A stretch of DNA of 64,000 nucleotides from Flavobacteriaceae bacterium (GTDB lineage: Bacteria; Bacteroidota; Bacteroidia; Flavobacteriales; Flavobacteriaceae): positions 1 through 64,000 of the forward strand of contig WUAI01000005.1 of NCBI GenBank assembly GCA_009827225.1, in the 5' to 3' direction. Positions 51,028 to 60,858 of this stretch are shown here, piece after piece (within the stretch, counting starts at the first letter, position 1; each line of letters opens with the position of its first letter). The notes under the pieces are model-generated. The model had not been told where the DNA came from, searched no databases, and saw only the letters and a list, made by a program, of their open reading frames with translations. The position numbers were made by a program, and so were the translations under genes.

Positions 51028-51678
51028 ATGAACGTTAAAATTGCCATTGTAGACGACAACTCTTTCTTGATCCATGCGATTAAGGAGAAACTCTCTTTTT
51101 TTGATGACATTACTGTGAAGTATACCGCCTTGAATGGGAGTGAATTGCTTCAGCAGTTAGAGGAGAGTCATAATCTCGACCTTATTCTGATGGACATCGA
51201 AATGCCGGTGCTCAATGGTATTGAAACAACACAATTCGTAAAACAGAAATACCCCCAGATCAAAATTATCATGCTTACGGCATTCGATAATGATGAAAAC
51301 ATATTCAATGCCATTAAGGCAGGGGCTGATGGATATCTGCTAAAAGAGATCGATCCGGAATTACTACACAATGGAATTCGTGAGACATTGAATGGAGGAG
51401 CCGCAATGAACCCCTCCATCGCTTTAAAGACGTTAAAACTATTACGAAACCCAAACAGCATCGAAAACGAAAGGGACAAAGAAGAAATCTCACTGTCCAA
51501 AAGGGAAATCGAAGTATTGGAGCAACTTAGTAAGGGATTGAGCTACACCGTCATCGCCGACAATTTATTTCTATCGCCCAGTACCGTCCGTAAACATATT
51601 GAGAATATCTACAAAAAGCTTCAGGTGCATAGCAAAATTGAAGCCGTGCAAAAAGCTAGAAATCATAACCTGATATAA
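51028..51678 (+). CDS. NarL/FixJ-type response regulator with LuxR-type HTH
   Basis: A 216-aa response regulator. The receiver domain (1-125) has the acidic pair DD near 9-10, the phospho-acceptor Asp56 in LILMDIEMP, a Thr/Ser in MLTAFDN and the conserved Lys in AGADGYLLKE. A linker leads to a LuxR-type helix-turn-helix (about 150-216, LSKREIEVLEQLSKGLSYTV, then SPSTVRKHIENIYKKL). LuxR-type domains bind short palindromes, so this is the best candidate to bind the six palindromes of this locus. It is the only response regulator in the window and is preceded by its own copy (site 6). A terminator follows. Confidence 0.93.
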   Translation: MNVKIAIVDDNSFLIHAIKEKLSFFDDITVKYTALNGSELLQQLEESHNLDLILMDIEMPVLNGIETTQFVKQKYPQIKIIMLTAFDNDENIFNAIKAGADGYLLKEIDPELLHNGIRETLNGGAAMNPSIALKTLKLLRNPNSIENERDKEEISLSKREIEVLEQLSKGLSYTVIADNLFLSPSTVRKHIENIYKKLQVHSKIEAVQKARNHNLI

Positions 51679-51680
51679 AA

Positions 51681-51702
51681 AAATCCCTCGATTGAGGGAT
51701 TT
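51681..51702. terminator. Bidirectional intrinsic terminator between response regulator and metK
   Basis: A perfect 9-bp stem (51681-51689 AAATCCCTC with 51694-51702 GAGGGATTT), loop GATT, with an A run before and T-rich sequence after. It separates the convergent regulator and metK genes. Confidence 0.88.
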
Positions 51703-51714
51703 ATTCTTTTAGGG

Positions 51715-52971
51715 TTAAATGCCGAAGGCCTCCTTTACCTTATCCACATAATCCAGCTTCTCCCAGGTAAATAATTCCACTTCGAGGGTTTTCGCTTTGT
51801 GGTCCGGAGTGTAGAAGGTTTTGGTCACCACTTCGTTGGTGCGTCCCATATGTCCGTATGCTGCTGTTTCAGAATACATGGGTTGTCTCAACTTAAGACG
51901 TTTTTCAATCGCAGAAGGCCTCATGTCAAATATTTCTGAAACTTTCCGCGCTATTTGTCCGTCGGTGAGATCCACTTTAGCCGTTCCGTAGGTATTCACA
52001 AAAATACCCATGGGTTCTACCACACCAATCGCATAGCTTACCTGGACAAGGACTTCGTCGCATAGTCCGGCTGCCACGAGATTCTTTGCGATATGCCGAG
52101 TGGCATATGCGGCAGAACGATCTACTTTGCTAGGATCCTTTCCGCTGAAAGCGCCACCACCATGAGCACCTTTACCACCATACGTATCTACGATTATTTT
52201 ACGTCCCGTGAGTCCGGTATCCCCGTGCGGTCCGCCAATCACAAATTTTCCGGTGGGGTTGATATGATATTTTATTTCATCGTTGAACAACTCCTGAATT
52301 TCAGGTTTGCACTGAGCCTTCACGCGAGGGATAAGAATATTGATAATGTCTTCCTTTATTTTGGTCAACATCACCTGGTCGTCTTCATCGAAATCATCAT
52401 GTTGAGTAGATACTACAATGGCGTCAATTCTTACTGGCTTGTTGTCATTGTTATATTCAATGGTCACCTGGCTCTTAGAATCGGGTCTTAGATAGGTGAT
52501 CTCATAATTTTCGCGTCGTAATGCGGCCAACTCCTTTAGGATGATGTGAGACAGGTCTAACGCCAGGGGCATGTAGTGATCTGTTTCGATAGTGGCATAC
52601 CCGAACATCATCCCCTGGTCTCCGGCTCCTTGCTCCTCATCATTTTCTCGATCCACACCCCGGTTGATATCATCACTTTGTTCATGGATGGCAGAAAGTA
52701 CTCCACAAGAGTTTCCATCGAACTGATATTCACTCTTGGTATACCCAATCTTATTGATCACATCCCTGGCAATTTTCTGAACATCCAGGTATACATTCGA
52801 TTTTACTTCACCGGCAAGAACCACTTGTCCTGTGGTAACCAGCGTTTCACACGCCACTTTCGACTGTGGATCAAATGCTAAAAAATTATCGATTAGGGCA
52901 TCACTAATCTGGTCCGCTACTTTATCCGGGTGTCCCTCCGAAACACTTTCCGAAGTAAATAAATACGACAT
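51715..52971 (-). CDS. metK: S-adenosylmethionine synthetase
   Basis: MetK makes S-adenosylmethionine from methionine and ATP. The N-terminus [20 protein letters not shown] holds the first ATP-binding loop. The hexapeptide region [12 protein letters not shown] and the P-loop-like [19 protein letters not shown] are conserved, and residues further on carry the metal-binding Asp. The length of 418 aa is standard for Bacteroidota. A SAM-II riboswitch lies upstream, so the gene is regulated by its own product. The gene is convergent with the response regulator and shares a bidirectional terminator with it. Confidence 0.97.
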   Translation of the reverse strand: MSYLFTSESVSEGHPDKVADQISDALIDNFLAFDPQSKVACETLVTTGQVVLAGEVKSNVYLDVQKIARDVINKIGYTKSEYQFDGNSCGVLSAIHEQSDDINRGVDRENDEEQGAGDQGMMFGYATIETDHYMPLALDLSHIILKELAALRRENYEITYLRPDSKSQVTIEYNNDNKPVRIDAIVVSTQHDDFDEDDQVMLTKIKEDIINILIPRVKAQCKPEIQELFNDEIKYHINPTGKFVIGGPHGDTGLTGRKIIVDTYGGKGAHGGGAFSGKDPSKVDRSAAYATRHIAKNLVAAGLCDEVLVQVSYAIGVVEPMGIFVNTYGTAKVDLTDGQIARKVSEIFDMRPSAIEKRLKLRQPMYSETAAYGHMGRTNEVVTKTFYTPDHKAKTLEVELFTWEKLDYVDKVKEAFGI

Positions 52972-53027
52972 ATGCGTTTTAAATTTTATGTTCTGAAGAT
53001 TTGACGAAAGGGTCGAAGGTAGTTTGC

Positions 53028-53079
53028 ACTGCCTTTAGCATTTTTTTTCGAGGTTGCAATCAGTCAAATCTTTCCTCAA
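53028..53079 (-). ncRNA. SAM-II riboswitch aptamer upstream of metK
   Basis: Read on the minus strand, P1 pairs UUGAGG (53079-53074) with CCUCGA (53053-53048). L1 carries GAUUUGACUG and AUUGCAA, and after P1 come an A run and the signature UGCUAAAGG. The ACUG of L1 (53064-53061) pairs with CAGU (53031-53028), making the pseudoknot, as in the crystallised metX SAM-II aptamer. SAM-II riboswitches lower translation when SAM is high. The aptamer ends 57 bases before the metK ATG. It is recognised from memory, not by a covariance-model search. Confidence 0.82.
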
Positions 53080-53087
53080 TCAGCGCA

Positions 53088-53095
53088 CAAATGTA
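53088..53095 (-). promoter_or_regulatory. -7 promoter element of metK
   Basis: The minus strand reads TACATTTG, a perfect TAnnTTTG match, and the SAM-II aptamer begins 9 bases downstream. A TTTT about 20 bases upstream is a weak -33. Confidence 0.6.
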
Positions 53096-53150
53096 CATAA
53101 ATCTGTCACATTTTAAAACTGTTTGCATAATATTTGAAACACATAAAAAT

Positions 53151-53176
53151 GCCGCCTCAAAATGAATTGAGACGGC
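53151..53176 (-). terminator. Terminator after amtB
   Basis: A 10-bp stem with one mismatch (53151-53160 GCCGCCTCAA with 53167-53176 TTGAGACGGC) followed on the minus strand by a T run. It lies 26 bases past the amtB stop codon. Confidence 0.82.
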
Positions 53177-53201
53177 ACTTTTCAAATGAACAAAACAACT
53201 T

Positions 53202-54467
53202 CTAGTGTTCGTTAAGACGGAAATCGGGATAGGCCGTCATTCCGTGTTCGTGCAGATCAAGGCCTTCGAGTTCTTCTCTTTCAGAAACCCTTATTCCTAC
53301 GGTCTTTTTCAAAGTAAATATGATGATGAACGAGGTTACAATGCAGAAGGCCGCATAACATCCGATTCCTGCGAGTTGATACAGAAATTGATCCCATCCT
53401 GCCATTTCTCCGAACAACCCAACGGCTAATGTTCCCCATATTCCACAGATGAGGTGCACTGCGATGGCTCCAACCGGGTCATCAAGTTTCATGAATCTGT
53501 CAATAAGGGCAACACCCAGCACGATAAGGATTCCTCCTATGATTCCAATGATAACTGCGTCGTTGGGACTCATTTGGTCGGCACCAGCTGTGATAGCTAC
53601 CAGGCCACCAAGGATACCATTCAAGAACATCGTCAAATCCAGATTTCTGTAAAAAGCGGTTGAAGTGAGGAATGATGAGACTCCACCAGAGGCTGCGGCC
53701 AAACAAGTGGTTACAAGAGTTAGTGAGGTGGCTTCTGGATCGGCAGAAAGTACCGAACCACCATTAAATCCAAACCATCCCAGCCAGAGTATCAGAACTC
53801 CGGCAGTCGCCAATGGAATGTTGTGTCCGGGAATGGCTCGAGGCTTTCCGTCTTTAAATTTTCCTATCCTTGAACCTAAAAGCCAGACTGCCATTAGAGC
53901 GGCCCATCCGCCTACAGAATGAACGAGCGTTGAGCCCGCAAAGTCATAGAATCCTGCTTCTTTGATCACTTCCCCGGCTTCATTGATTTCGTTCCCTAAA
54001 GTAGAAAGGAAACCACCACCCCATTGCCAGGAACCTGCGATGGGATAGACCAGACCCACATAAACGATGGTAAAGATCATAAAGGGTCCAATCTTGATCC
54101 TTTCTGCGACTGCTCCCGATACGATGGTTGCGGCTGTGGCTGCAAACATGCCCTGGAACAGGAAATCGGTCCACCAGGTATAACCGCCGTCAGCATATTC
54201 AGGGGTCATACCATTTTCAGGAGGGGCAATTCCCGGTACGATGGAACCGATAAAGCCGTTGAATTCGCCTGGATACATCAAGTTAAATCCAATGATATAG
54301 TAGAGCAAAAGCCCCACCGTAATGATAAATATATTTTTAAATAATACGTTGATGGTATTCTTAGGTCTCGTTAGTCCGATTTCCAAAAACCCAAACCCAA
54401 GGTGCATAAAAAATACCAGGGCGGTACACAACATCATCCATATATTATTTGCAGTAAAAATTTCCAT
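53202..54467 (-). CDS. amtB: Ammonium transporter
   Basis: A 421-aa Amt-family channel that imports ammonium. It has about eleven membrane helices; visible landmarks are FFMHLGFGFLEIGLTRPKNT in helix 1-2, GWAALMAVWLLGSRIGKF and the pore signature AVHLICGIWGTLAVGLFG with its conserved His. The cytoplasmic tail (REELEGLDLHEHGMTAYPDF) ends in acidic and His residues. It lies downstream of the PII gene (23 bases) in the operon beta-barrel protein-PII-amtB, the classic pairing in which PII blocks the channel. Confidence 0.95.
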   Translation of the reverse strand: MEIFTANNIWMMLCTALVFFMHLGFGFLEIGLTRPKNTINVLFKNIFIITVGLLLYYIIGFNLMYPGEFNGFIGSIVPGIAPPENGMTPEYADGGYTWWTDFLFQGMFAATAATIVSGAVAERIKIGPFMIFTIVYVGLVYPIAGSWQWGGGFLSTLGNEINEAGEVIKEAGFYDFAGSTLVHSVGGWAALMAVWLLGSRIGKFKDGKPRAIPGHNIPLATAGVLILWLGWFGFNGGSVLSADPEATSLTLVTTCLAAASGGVSSFLTSTAFYRNLDLTMFLNGILGGLVAITAGADQMSPNDAVIIGIIGGILIVLGVALIDRFMKLDDPVGAIAVHLICGIWGTLAVGLFGEMAGWDQFLYQLAGIGCYAAFCIVTSFIIIFTLKKTVGIRVSEREELEGLDLHEHGMTAYPDFRLNEH

Positions 54468-54490
54468 AATTCTTTCGTTTCAATTGATAG

Positions 54491-54829
54491 TTAGTTTAGT
54501 GTGTCTCCTCCTTTTTCGCCGGTACGAATTCGATAAGCTTCTTTGATATCGCTTACGAAGATCTTTCCATCACCTACTTCTTTGGTACTGGCTGCCTCGA
54601 TAATGGTTTTTACCGTGATTTCTTCAAAATCATCGTTGACCACTATAGAAAGGAATCTTCGTTGAATGTCACTGGTACTGTAGCTTACACCTCTGTACAC
54701 GTGTCCTTCTTTTTCATTCCCTTGTCCGGTGACGTCCCAATAGGTGAAAAAATTCACACCTACATCATGAAGGGCTTTTTTTACTGCGGAAAACTTCGAC
54801 TTCCGAATAATTGCTTCTACTTTTTTCAT
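54491..54829 (-). CDS. glnK: PII family nitrogen regulatory protein
   Basis: A 112-aa PII protein that senses 2-oxoglutarate, ATP and ADP and gates AmtB. The start MKKVEAIIRKSKFSAVKKAL and the C-terminal TGEKGGD are conserved. The T-loop reads HVYRGVSYSTSD; Tyr50 in GVSY aligns with the uridylylated Tyr51 of E. coli GlnB/GlnK. No uridylyltransferase gene was seen in the window. It is the middle gene of the operon with a beta-barrel protein (10 bases upstream) and amtB (23 bases downstream). GlnK is chosen because of the amtB linkage; the exact paralogue name is inference. Confidence 0.92.
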   Translation of the reverse strand: MKKVEAIIRKSKFSAVKKALHDVGVNFFTYWDVTGQGNEKEGHVYRGVSYSTSDIQRRFLSIVVNDDFEEITVKTIIEAASTKEVGDGKIFVSDIKEAYRIRTGEKGGDTLN

Positions 54830-54839
54830 GAGAATTGAT

Positions 54840-55907
54840 TTAATTAAAATTGTATATAGCTGCGAGTACGAATGAACTCAAAGACTTGCTAGGAGCCAGA
54901 TCGGTATCCAAAAAAGACTCCTCGCTTGTACTATCCAGTCGTAATTCAGGTTTTATAATGAGATTCCCTACACTATAGCTTCCCGTAAGTGTGAGATCAA
55001 TAACGCTTGCATCCCCTTCTTCGTCATAAACGCCAATGGCGCCTGCCCCTCCTTCGGTTTCTGCAAAATATTCTCCCCTCGCTCCGATACTAAAGGCATC
55101 GCTTACCTGGAATTGTGGGTAAAGTGCGACTCCATAGAATGCACTGCCGTCTGTGTCGTTATAGGTGGCATTCAGGCCCAGGAAAAAAGTGTCGGTTATG
55201 TCGTGACCCGTCGTGAGATCCACCTGGAAAGTTGGTTCCAGACTGCCATTTCCCTGCCTGCCGTAAAGGAAGTTTAGAAACGTGTCCTTAAATCCTACTT
55301 GAGCCCCCACCGTGTAATTGTTGTTGAGATTAAACTCTGTGCTATCGGTGTTGTTGAAGACTCCTACCATGGCCGACCAATCGTCGGTAATAACAATGTC
55401 CGCTTTCAACCCGGTGTGGGAGAACGGACCGTAAGAGAACATATAGGACGTGCTGTAGTTGAAATTAGCGGTTGGTGAAATCACTTCATATCCCAGAAAG
55501 GTGTTGAAATTTCCGAAGGTAAGAGTGATCGCTTCGCTTACATTCCAATAGACAAATAACTGGTTAACGATGCTGCTGTTACCATCCGGCCGTAAAATTT
55601 CGGAAAGAAATGTAGCATCTTCACCACGCGGACCGAAGACAAGGTCCCCTACAAACCCTACTTTTTCGCCTTCATAGCTTGCTATGACATTGACCATACC
55701 GAGAGCGAATCCGTTGAGGTTTGCGAAAGAGGTGTTCGGACTAATGGCATCCGCCCCATTGGGTCCGGAAATGTTCTGCCTGAAATAAGCATCTACACTT
55801 CCGGAGAATTGAAACTTCTTCGGGGTTTCTTCTTTTTTCATTTCTGATTCCTGAGCATTTAATTGGAATGCCAATAGAAATACCATAGGGTAGTAAATTA
55901 ATTTCAT
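54840..55907 (-). CDS. Outer-membrane beta-barrel protein (porin-like) of the ammonium operon
   Basis: A 355-aa protein. A signal peptide (MKLIYYPMVFLLAFQLNAQE) is followed by a short KEETPKK linker and repeated amphipathic strands to the C-terminal aromatic ending AAIYNFN; typical strands are KFQFSGSVDAYFRQNISGPN and GYSVGNLIIKPELRLDSTSE. It belongs to the small outer-membrane beta-barrels often annotated as putative porin or beta-barrel OmpL47-like proteins. Being in an operon with PII and amtB, it might let ammonium or another nitrogen source cross the outer membrane. The ATG at 55907 is preferred over a frame open to 56036. Confidence 0.82.
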   Translation of the reverse strand: MKLIYYPMVFLLAFQLNAQESEMKKEETPKKFQFSGSVDAYFRQNISGPNGADAISPNTSFANLNGFALGMVNVIASYEGEKVGFVGDLVFGPRGEDATFLSEILRPDGNSSIVNQLFVYWNVSEAITLTFGNFNTFLGYEVISPTANFNYSTSYMFSYGPFSHTGLKADIVITDDWSAMVGVFNNTDSTEFNLNNNYTVGAQVGFKDTFLNFLYGRQGNGSLEPTFQVDLTTGHDITDTFFLGLNATYNDTDGSAFYGVALYPQFQVSDAFSIGARGEYFAETEGGAGAIGVYDEEGDASVIDLTLTGSYSVGNLIIKPELRLDSTSEESFLDTDLAPSKSLSSFVLAAIYNFN

Positions 55908-55936
55908 AAACTGTCGATTTTTGATTGATGAAGGGC

Positions 55937-55969
55937 CAAAACTATAGAATAAATTTTTATACCCCCAAA
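55937..55969 (-). promoter_or_regulatory. Promoter of the beta-barrel/PII/amtB operon
   Basis: The minus strand has TTTG (55969-55966) as -33 and TAGTTTTG (55944-55937) as -7, a perfect TAnnTTTG, with 21 bases between. The -33 lies inside the first C-run/G-run palindrome (55961-55981), so a regulator at that site would act on this promoter. Confidence 0.6.
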
Positions 55970-56034
55970 AAAATAGGGGGTAATAATTAACATTTATAAG
56001 ATTAATAGATAAGACCCCTAAAAAATAGGGGGTC
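55961..56034. promoter_or_regulatory. Pair of C-run/G-run palindromes upstream of the ammonium operon
   Basis: ACCCCC-n9-GGGGGT (55961-55981) and GACCCC-n10-GGGGTC (56013-56034) share the inner AAAAAATAGGGGGT and a downstream AATAATT. Their centres are 52 bp apart, five helical turns. The first overlaps the -33 element of the operon promoter; the second lies upstream. The regulator is unknown. The rest of the 436-base gap (55908-56342) is AT-rich and holds the gltB leader, with no other feature recognised. Confidence 0.6.
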
Positions 56035-56342
56035 AATAATTTTATAGCTGAAATATTAAGAAAATGTTAATGCGCTATTGTAAAAAATGGAGCAATTGGG
56101 GCAAAATCCTGAAAGATTTTGAAGGAATTTTCCAAAACCTTGCATAATTCGAACTTATCGGTCAAAATTGTTAATAACTATATTCTGAAAAATTCGTGTA
56201 CGAATATGACAATTTTGGGGGGTTAAAATTGTGAATTTGAGAATTTGATATAGGGTAAAATGAGGATTTGGCAAATGTAATTGGAAGTTATTGTGGGAAT
56301 ATTTTTTGCTTGTATATTGTCCGCCTCTCAAGCAAAAAATGG

Positions 56343-59300
56343 ATGCTTATGTTAGCAAAACAAGGACTTTATTTACCGGAATTTGAACATGAAAATTGTG
56401 GTGCCGGATTTATTTGTAACCTAAACGGACAAAAGACCAATGACATCATTCATAAGGCACTGCAGATTTTAGAAAAACTGGAACATCGTGGTGCTGTGAG
56501 TTCAGATGGTAAAACAGGGGATGGTGCGGGTATCCTGATTGACATTCCACATGAGTTCTTCGTAGAAAATTGCGACTTCGACCTTCCGGATGCTGGTGAT
56601 TATGCGGTGAGTAATGTATTTCTTCCGCAGAAGGAAAACCAGAGAACCTTTTGTATGGACCGACTTGAATCCTTCGTTCATCAACAGGGATTACGAATTT
56701 TAGGATGGCGCGATCTCCCGGTGGATGATGCAGTAATAGGACAAATCGCAAGGCAGTCTCTCCCTCATATCAAGCAACTCTTTGTGGGCAAGGAGACTTT
56801 CGATCAAGATGAGTTTTCTTTCCAGCGGAAATTATTCACTGCCAGAAAAAAAGCGGAACACTTCATCTACAATTCCAAGATTTCGGAAAGTACTTATTTC
56901 TATCTGCCCAGTTTGTCTCATAAGATCATCATATATAAAGGTCTGTTGGTACCCGAAGACATAAAGCTATTCTTTACGGATCTTCAGGATCCCTCCTTAG
57001 TGACTCGTATGGCGCTGGTACATCAACGCTTTTCAACCAATACATTTCCCACCTGGGACCTTGCACAGCCATTTAGATATATGTGTCATAACGGGGAAAT
57101 CAATACGCTCCGCGGAAACATTTCCCGGATGTTTTCAAGGGAAGAAATAATGAGTTCCGAATGGTTTGGGGACGAACTTAATGACATATTTCCGATCGTC
57201 CTCCCGGGGAAATCCGATTCGGCCAGTATGGACATGGTGGTCGAATTACTCTTGATGAGTGGGCGATCTTTGCCGGAAGCCATGATGATGTTGATTCCGG
57301 AAGCCTGGGAGAAAAATGATGAAATGGGGCCTCAGAAGAAGTCCTTTTATGAATACAATTCGTGTATTGTGGAGCCTTGGGACGGACCCGCTTCCATTCC
57401 TTTTACAGATGGAAATTACTTAGGTGCCGTTTTGGATCGCAATGGATTAAGACCTTCCAGATATACAGTTACTAAGAATGGTTATGTGATCATGTCGTCG
57501 GAAGTTGGAGTGGTGGAGATCGATCCTAAGAATATTGAATACCACGGGAGGCTAGAACCAGGGAAGATGTTCCTGGTGGATATGAACGAAGGTCGGATCA
57601 TTAATGATGATGAGATCAAAAAAGAGATCGTGGAAAGCAAACCTTATGGCCAATGGCTGGAGAAGAATCTACTGAGGTTAAGAGATATCCCTTCGAAGAA
57701 AGGACCGATTTTACATGATGAGGATCCGTTGGATTTGAGGCAAACAGTTTTCGGTTATACGCAGGAAGATTTGAATGTGATTATCCAACCCATGGCTCAA
57801 AACGCGAAGGAGCCCATTGGATCTATGGGTAACGATACACCCTTGGCCGCAATAGCGGAGAAACCCCAACTCATTTATAATTATTTCAAACAGCTTTTCG
57901 CCCAGGTTACAAATCCGCCATTGGATGGAATTCGGGAGGCGCTTATTACGGATATCAGTCTCACTTTAGGCAGGGATGAAAATCTATTCGAAATTTCAGA
58001 GAAGCATTGTCGTAAACTCAAAATTGAAAACCCGGTAATCTCAAAACATGATCTGGATAAGATCAAAAATTACTCTGGAACAGCGGGTGTGAAGGTGTCC
58101 ACCTTGCCCATTTTGTATCAGGGGGATAAGGGACTCAACGAATTGGAGCGATCACTGGAGAGCCTGCTCATGGAAGCATCTAATCAAATCGATGAGGGAT
58201 GTAACATCATTGTCTTATCAGACAGGGGTGTGAATTCTGAATGGGCCCCAATTCCTGCATTGCTCGCCTGTTCCTTTGTGAACCATGGTTTGCATAAGCT
58301 TCACAAAAGATCACAGGTAAGCCTGATCATTGAATCTGCGGAACCGCGTGAAGTACATCATTTCGCATTGTTATTCGGTTATGGTGCCAGTGCGGTGAAC
58401 CCGTATATAGTAAATGAGATCGTCTTCAAACAAGTGGAAGAAGGAACCATCAAAGATTTGGACTATTTAACTGCGATCAAAAACTATAACAAAGCGGTGG
58501 GAAAAGGGATCTTAAAGGTGATGAACAAGATTGGTATTTCTACCCTAAACTCTTATCGCGGCTCACAATTGTTTGAATGTGTAGGACTCAACTCTAAGCT
58601 GGTCAATGAGTATTTCCCGAATACTATAACGAGAATACAGGGGATTGGACTCAGAGAAATTGAGAGGGAGATAGGCAATCGTCATCGTAAAGCGTATCAT
58701 TCTCAAAAAGTAGCCGGCTCTTCCATATTACCTTATGGAGGTCAATACAAATGGAGGCGAAATGGGGAACCTCACTTATTTAATCCTTTATCCGTAGCAA
58801 AATTACAGGAGTCGGTTCGCGGAAACAATTACGACACCTTCAAGGAATATTCAGATCTTATCAATGATCAGAACAAGGCCCTTATGACCTTAAGAGGATT
58901 GTTTGAATTTACCAGGTTCGATCCTATACCCCTGGATGAGGTGGAGCCTTGGACTGAAATAGTCAAAAGATTCAAAACAGGCGCTATGTCTTATGGTTCG
59001 ATCAGCAAAGAAGCGCATGAAAATCTGGCAATCGCAATGAACAGGATTGGAGGCAAGAGCAATTCCGGTGAGGGAGGGGAAGATCAAGAACGTTTTTATA
59101 AAGATTCCAAGGGTGACTGGAAGAACAGTGCTATCAAACAGGTAGCATCGGGCCGATTTGGAGTAACTTCCAATTATCTCACCCATGCTTCCGAAATTCA
59201 GATTAAAATGGCACAGGGAGCCAAACCCGGTGAGGGAGGTCAATTACCGGGCCCTAAGGTGAACAGGGATATCGCAAAGACTCGAAATTCTACCCCTTAC

Positions 59301-60857
59301 GTCGGACTCATATCCCCGCCGCCACACCATGATATTTATTCCATTGAAGATTTATCCCAACTTATATATGATCTGAAATGTGCCAATCGGGAGGCAAGGA
59401 TCAATGTGAAACTTGTTTCTGAAGTTGGGGTCGGTACAGTTGCAGCAGGTGTTGCTAAAGCTAAAGGAGATGTGATTCTGATATCAGGACATGATGGGGG
59501 TACCGGGGCCTCTCCATTAACTTCCTTGAAACATGCAGGTTTGCCATGGGAAATTGGTTTGGCTGAAGCACAACAAACTTTGGTAATGAATGATCTTAGA
59601 AGTCGTGTTGTTCTCGAATGTGACGGTCAGTTAAAAACAGGCCGGGATGTGGCGGTTGCATGTTTGCTGGGTGCTGAAGAATTTGGATTTGCCACGGCAC
59701 CCCTGGTGGCTTCAGGTTGTGTGATGATGAGAGCCTGTCATTTGAATACCTGTCCGGTGGGCATCGCCACACAAAACCCTGAACTGAGGAAAAAGTTTAA
59801 AGGAAAGCCCGAACATGTGGTGAACTTCATGTATTTCGTAGCCGAAGAACTTCGTGAGATCATGGCTCAATTAGGATTTAGAACGGTGGACGAAATGGTA
59901 GGGCAAATCGATCGGTTGGATCGAAATAAAGGTATTGATCATTATAAAGCTGTGGGACTGGATCTGTCCCCCATTCTACATAAAGTTGAAGTATCTGATG
60001 ACGTGGATCTATTCTGTACCAGGAAACAGCAGCATGATATTGAAGATGCATTGGATTTTGAAATCATCAGTAAAATTCACCCTGCGCTGTTTCGAAAGGA
60101 AAAAATAACACTCGATAGTAAGATTACTAATATGAATCGAGCCTTTGGAGCCATCTTAAGCAATGAAATATCTAAGATTTATGGTGAAAAAGGATTACCC
60201 GAGAATACGCTGAAAATCAATCTTACCGGAAGTGCGGGTCAGAGTTTTGGTGCATTTTCTACTTCAGGGCTCACGTTAGTGGTCAACGGAAATACCAACG
60301 ATTATCTGGGGAAAGGTCTTTCGGGTGCAAAAATCGTGGTAAAGATTCCAGAGGAAGCCACTTTCAAAGCCGAAGAAAATATCATCGTTGGCAACGTAGC
60401 TTTGTACGGTGCTACCTCTGGGGAGGTATTTATTAATGGAAAGGCCGGGGAGCGCTTTTGTGTTCGTAATTCAGGGGCGACCGCTGTGGTGGAAGGAATT
60501 GGTGATCATGGCTGTGAGTACATGACGGGGGGACGCGTTATAATCATTGGGAAGGTAGGAAGAAATTTCGGAGCGGGAATGAGTGGCGGAATTGCGTATG
60601 TGTATGATCCTGAATCTGAATTGAAGAATCGTTCAAACGCTGATGGGCTGAACTTTTTAAGCTTAAACGAAGCTAAAGATATTTCCGAATTGAAAGAATA
60701 TGTTGAAAAACATTATAACGCCACACAGAGTGCCTTGGCACAATTTATTTTAGAGAATTGGGAGCTGGAACTCCCTAAGTTCGTAAAAGTGCTGCCTGAA
60801 GAATACAGGCTTGCACTTATTCGAATTGAAGAAGAGAACCAGGTAAAAGCAGAATAG
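56343..60857 (+). CDS. gltB: Glutamate synthase large subunit (GOGAT alpha)
   Basis: The large subunit makes glutamate from glutamine and 2-oxoglutarate with electrons from GltD. The N-terminal glutaminase domain starts with the nucleophile Cys19 in ENCGAGF after a short propeptide. The central and FMN/2-oxoglutarate synthase domains follow, with the [3Fe-4S] cysteines in [19 protein letters not shown]. The C-terminal GXGXG beta-helix repeats include [20 protein letters not shown] and [12 protein letters not shown]. The frame is open further upstream but ATG 56343 (or 56349) fits the family start. The gene is divergent from the ammonium operon and 1 base from gltD. Confidence 0.96.
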   Translation: MLMLAKQGLYLPEFEHENCGAGFICNLNGQKTNDIIHKALQILEKLEHRGAVSSDGKTGDGAGILIDIPHEFFVENCDFDLPDAGDYAVSNVFLPQKENQRTFCMDRLESFVHQQGLRILGWRDLPVDDAVIGQIARQSLPHIKQLFVGKETFDQDEFSFQRKLFTARKKAEHFIYNSKISESTYFYLPSLSHKIIIYKGLLVPEDIKLFFTDLQDPSLVTRMALVHQRFSTNTFPTWDLAQPFRYMCHNGEINTLRGNISRMFSREEIMSSEWFGDELNDIFPIVLPGKSDSASMDMVVELLLMSGRSLPEAMMMLIPEAWEKNDEMGPQKKSFYEYNSCIVEPWDGPASIPFTDGNYLGAVLDRNGLRPSRYTVTKNGYVIMSSEVGVVEIDPKNIEYHGRLEPGKMFLVDMNEGRIINDDEIKKEIVESKPYGQWLEKNLLRLRDIPSKKGPILHDEDPLDLRQTVFGYTQEDLNVIIQPMAQNAKEPIGSMGNDTPLAAIAEKPQLIYNYFKQLFAQVTNPPLDGIREALITDISLTLGRDENLFEISEKHCRKLKIENPVISKHDLDKIKNYSGTAGVKVSTLPILYQGDKGLNELERSLESLLMEASNQIDEGCNIIVLSDRGVNSEWAPIPALLACSFVNHGLHKLHKRSQVSLIIESAEPREVHHFALLFGYGASAVNPYIVNEIVFKQVEEGTIKDLDYLTAIKNYNKAVGKGILKVMNKIGISTLNSYRGSQLFECVGLNSKLVNEYFPNTITRIQGIGLREIEREIGNRHRKAYHSQKVAGSSILPYGGQYKWRRNGEPHLFNPLSVAKLQESVRGNNYDTFKEYSDLINDQNKALMTLRGLFEFTRFDPIPLDEVEPWTEIVKRFKTGAMSYGSISKEAHENLAIAMNRIGGKSNSGEGGEDQERFYKDSKGDWKNSAIKQVASGRFGVTSNYLTHASEIQIKMAQGAKPGEGGQLPGPKVNRDIAKTRNSTPYVGLISPPPHHDIYSIEDLSQLIYDLKCANREARINVKLVSEVGVGTVAAGVAKAKGDVILISGHDGGTGASPLTSLKHAGLPWEIGLAEAQQTLVMNDLRSRVVLECDGQLKTGRDVAVACLLGAEEFGFATAPLVASGCVMMRACHLNTCPVGIATQNPELRKKFKGKPEHVVNFMYFVAEELREIMAQLGFRTVDEMVGQIDRLDRNKGIDHYKAVGLDLSPILHKVEVSDDVDLFCTRKQQHDIEDALDFEIISKIHPALFRKEKITLDSKITNMNRAFGAILSNEISKIYGEKGLPENTLKINLTGSAGQSFGAFSTSGLTLVVNGNTNDYLGKGLSGAKIVVKIPEEATFKAEENIIVGNVALYGATSGEVFINGKAGERFCVRNSGATAVVEGIGDHGCEYMTGGRVIIIGKVGRNFGAGMSGGIAYVYDPESELKNRSNADGLNFLSLNEAKDISELKEYVEKHYNATQSALAQFILENWELELPKFVKVLPEEYRLALIRIEEENQVKAE

Positions 60858-60858
60858 G

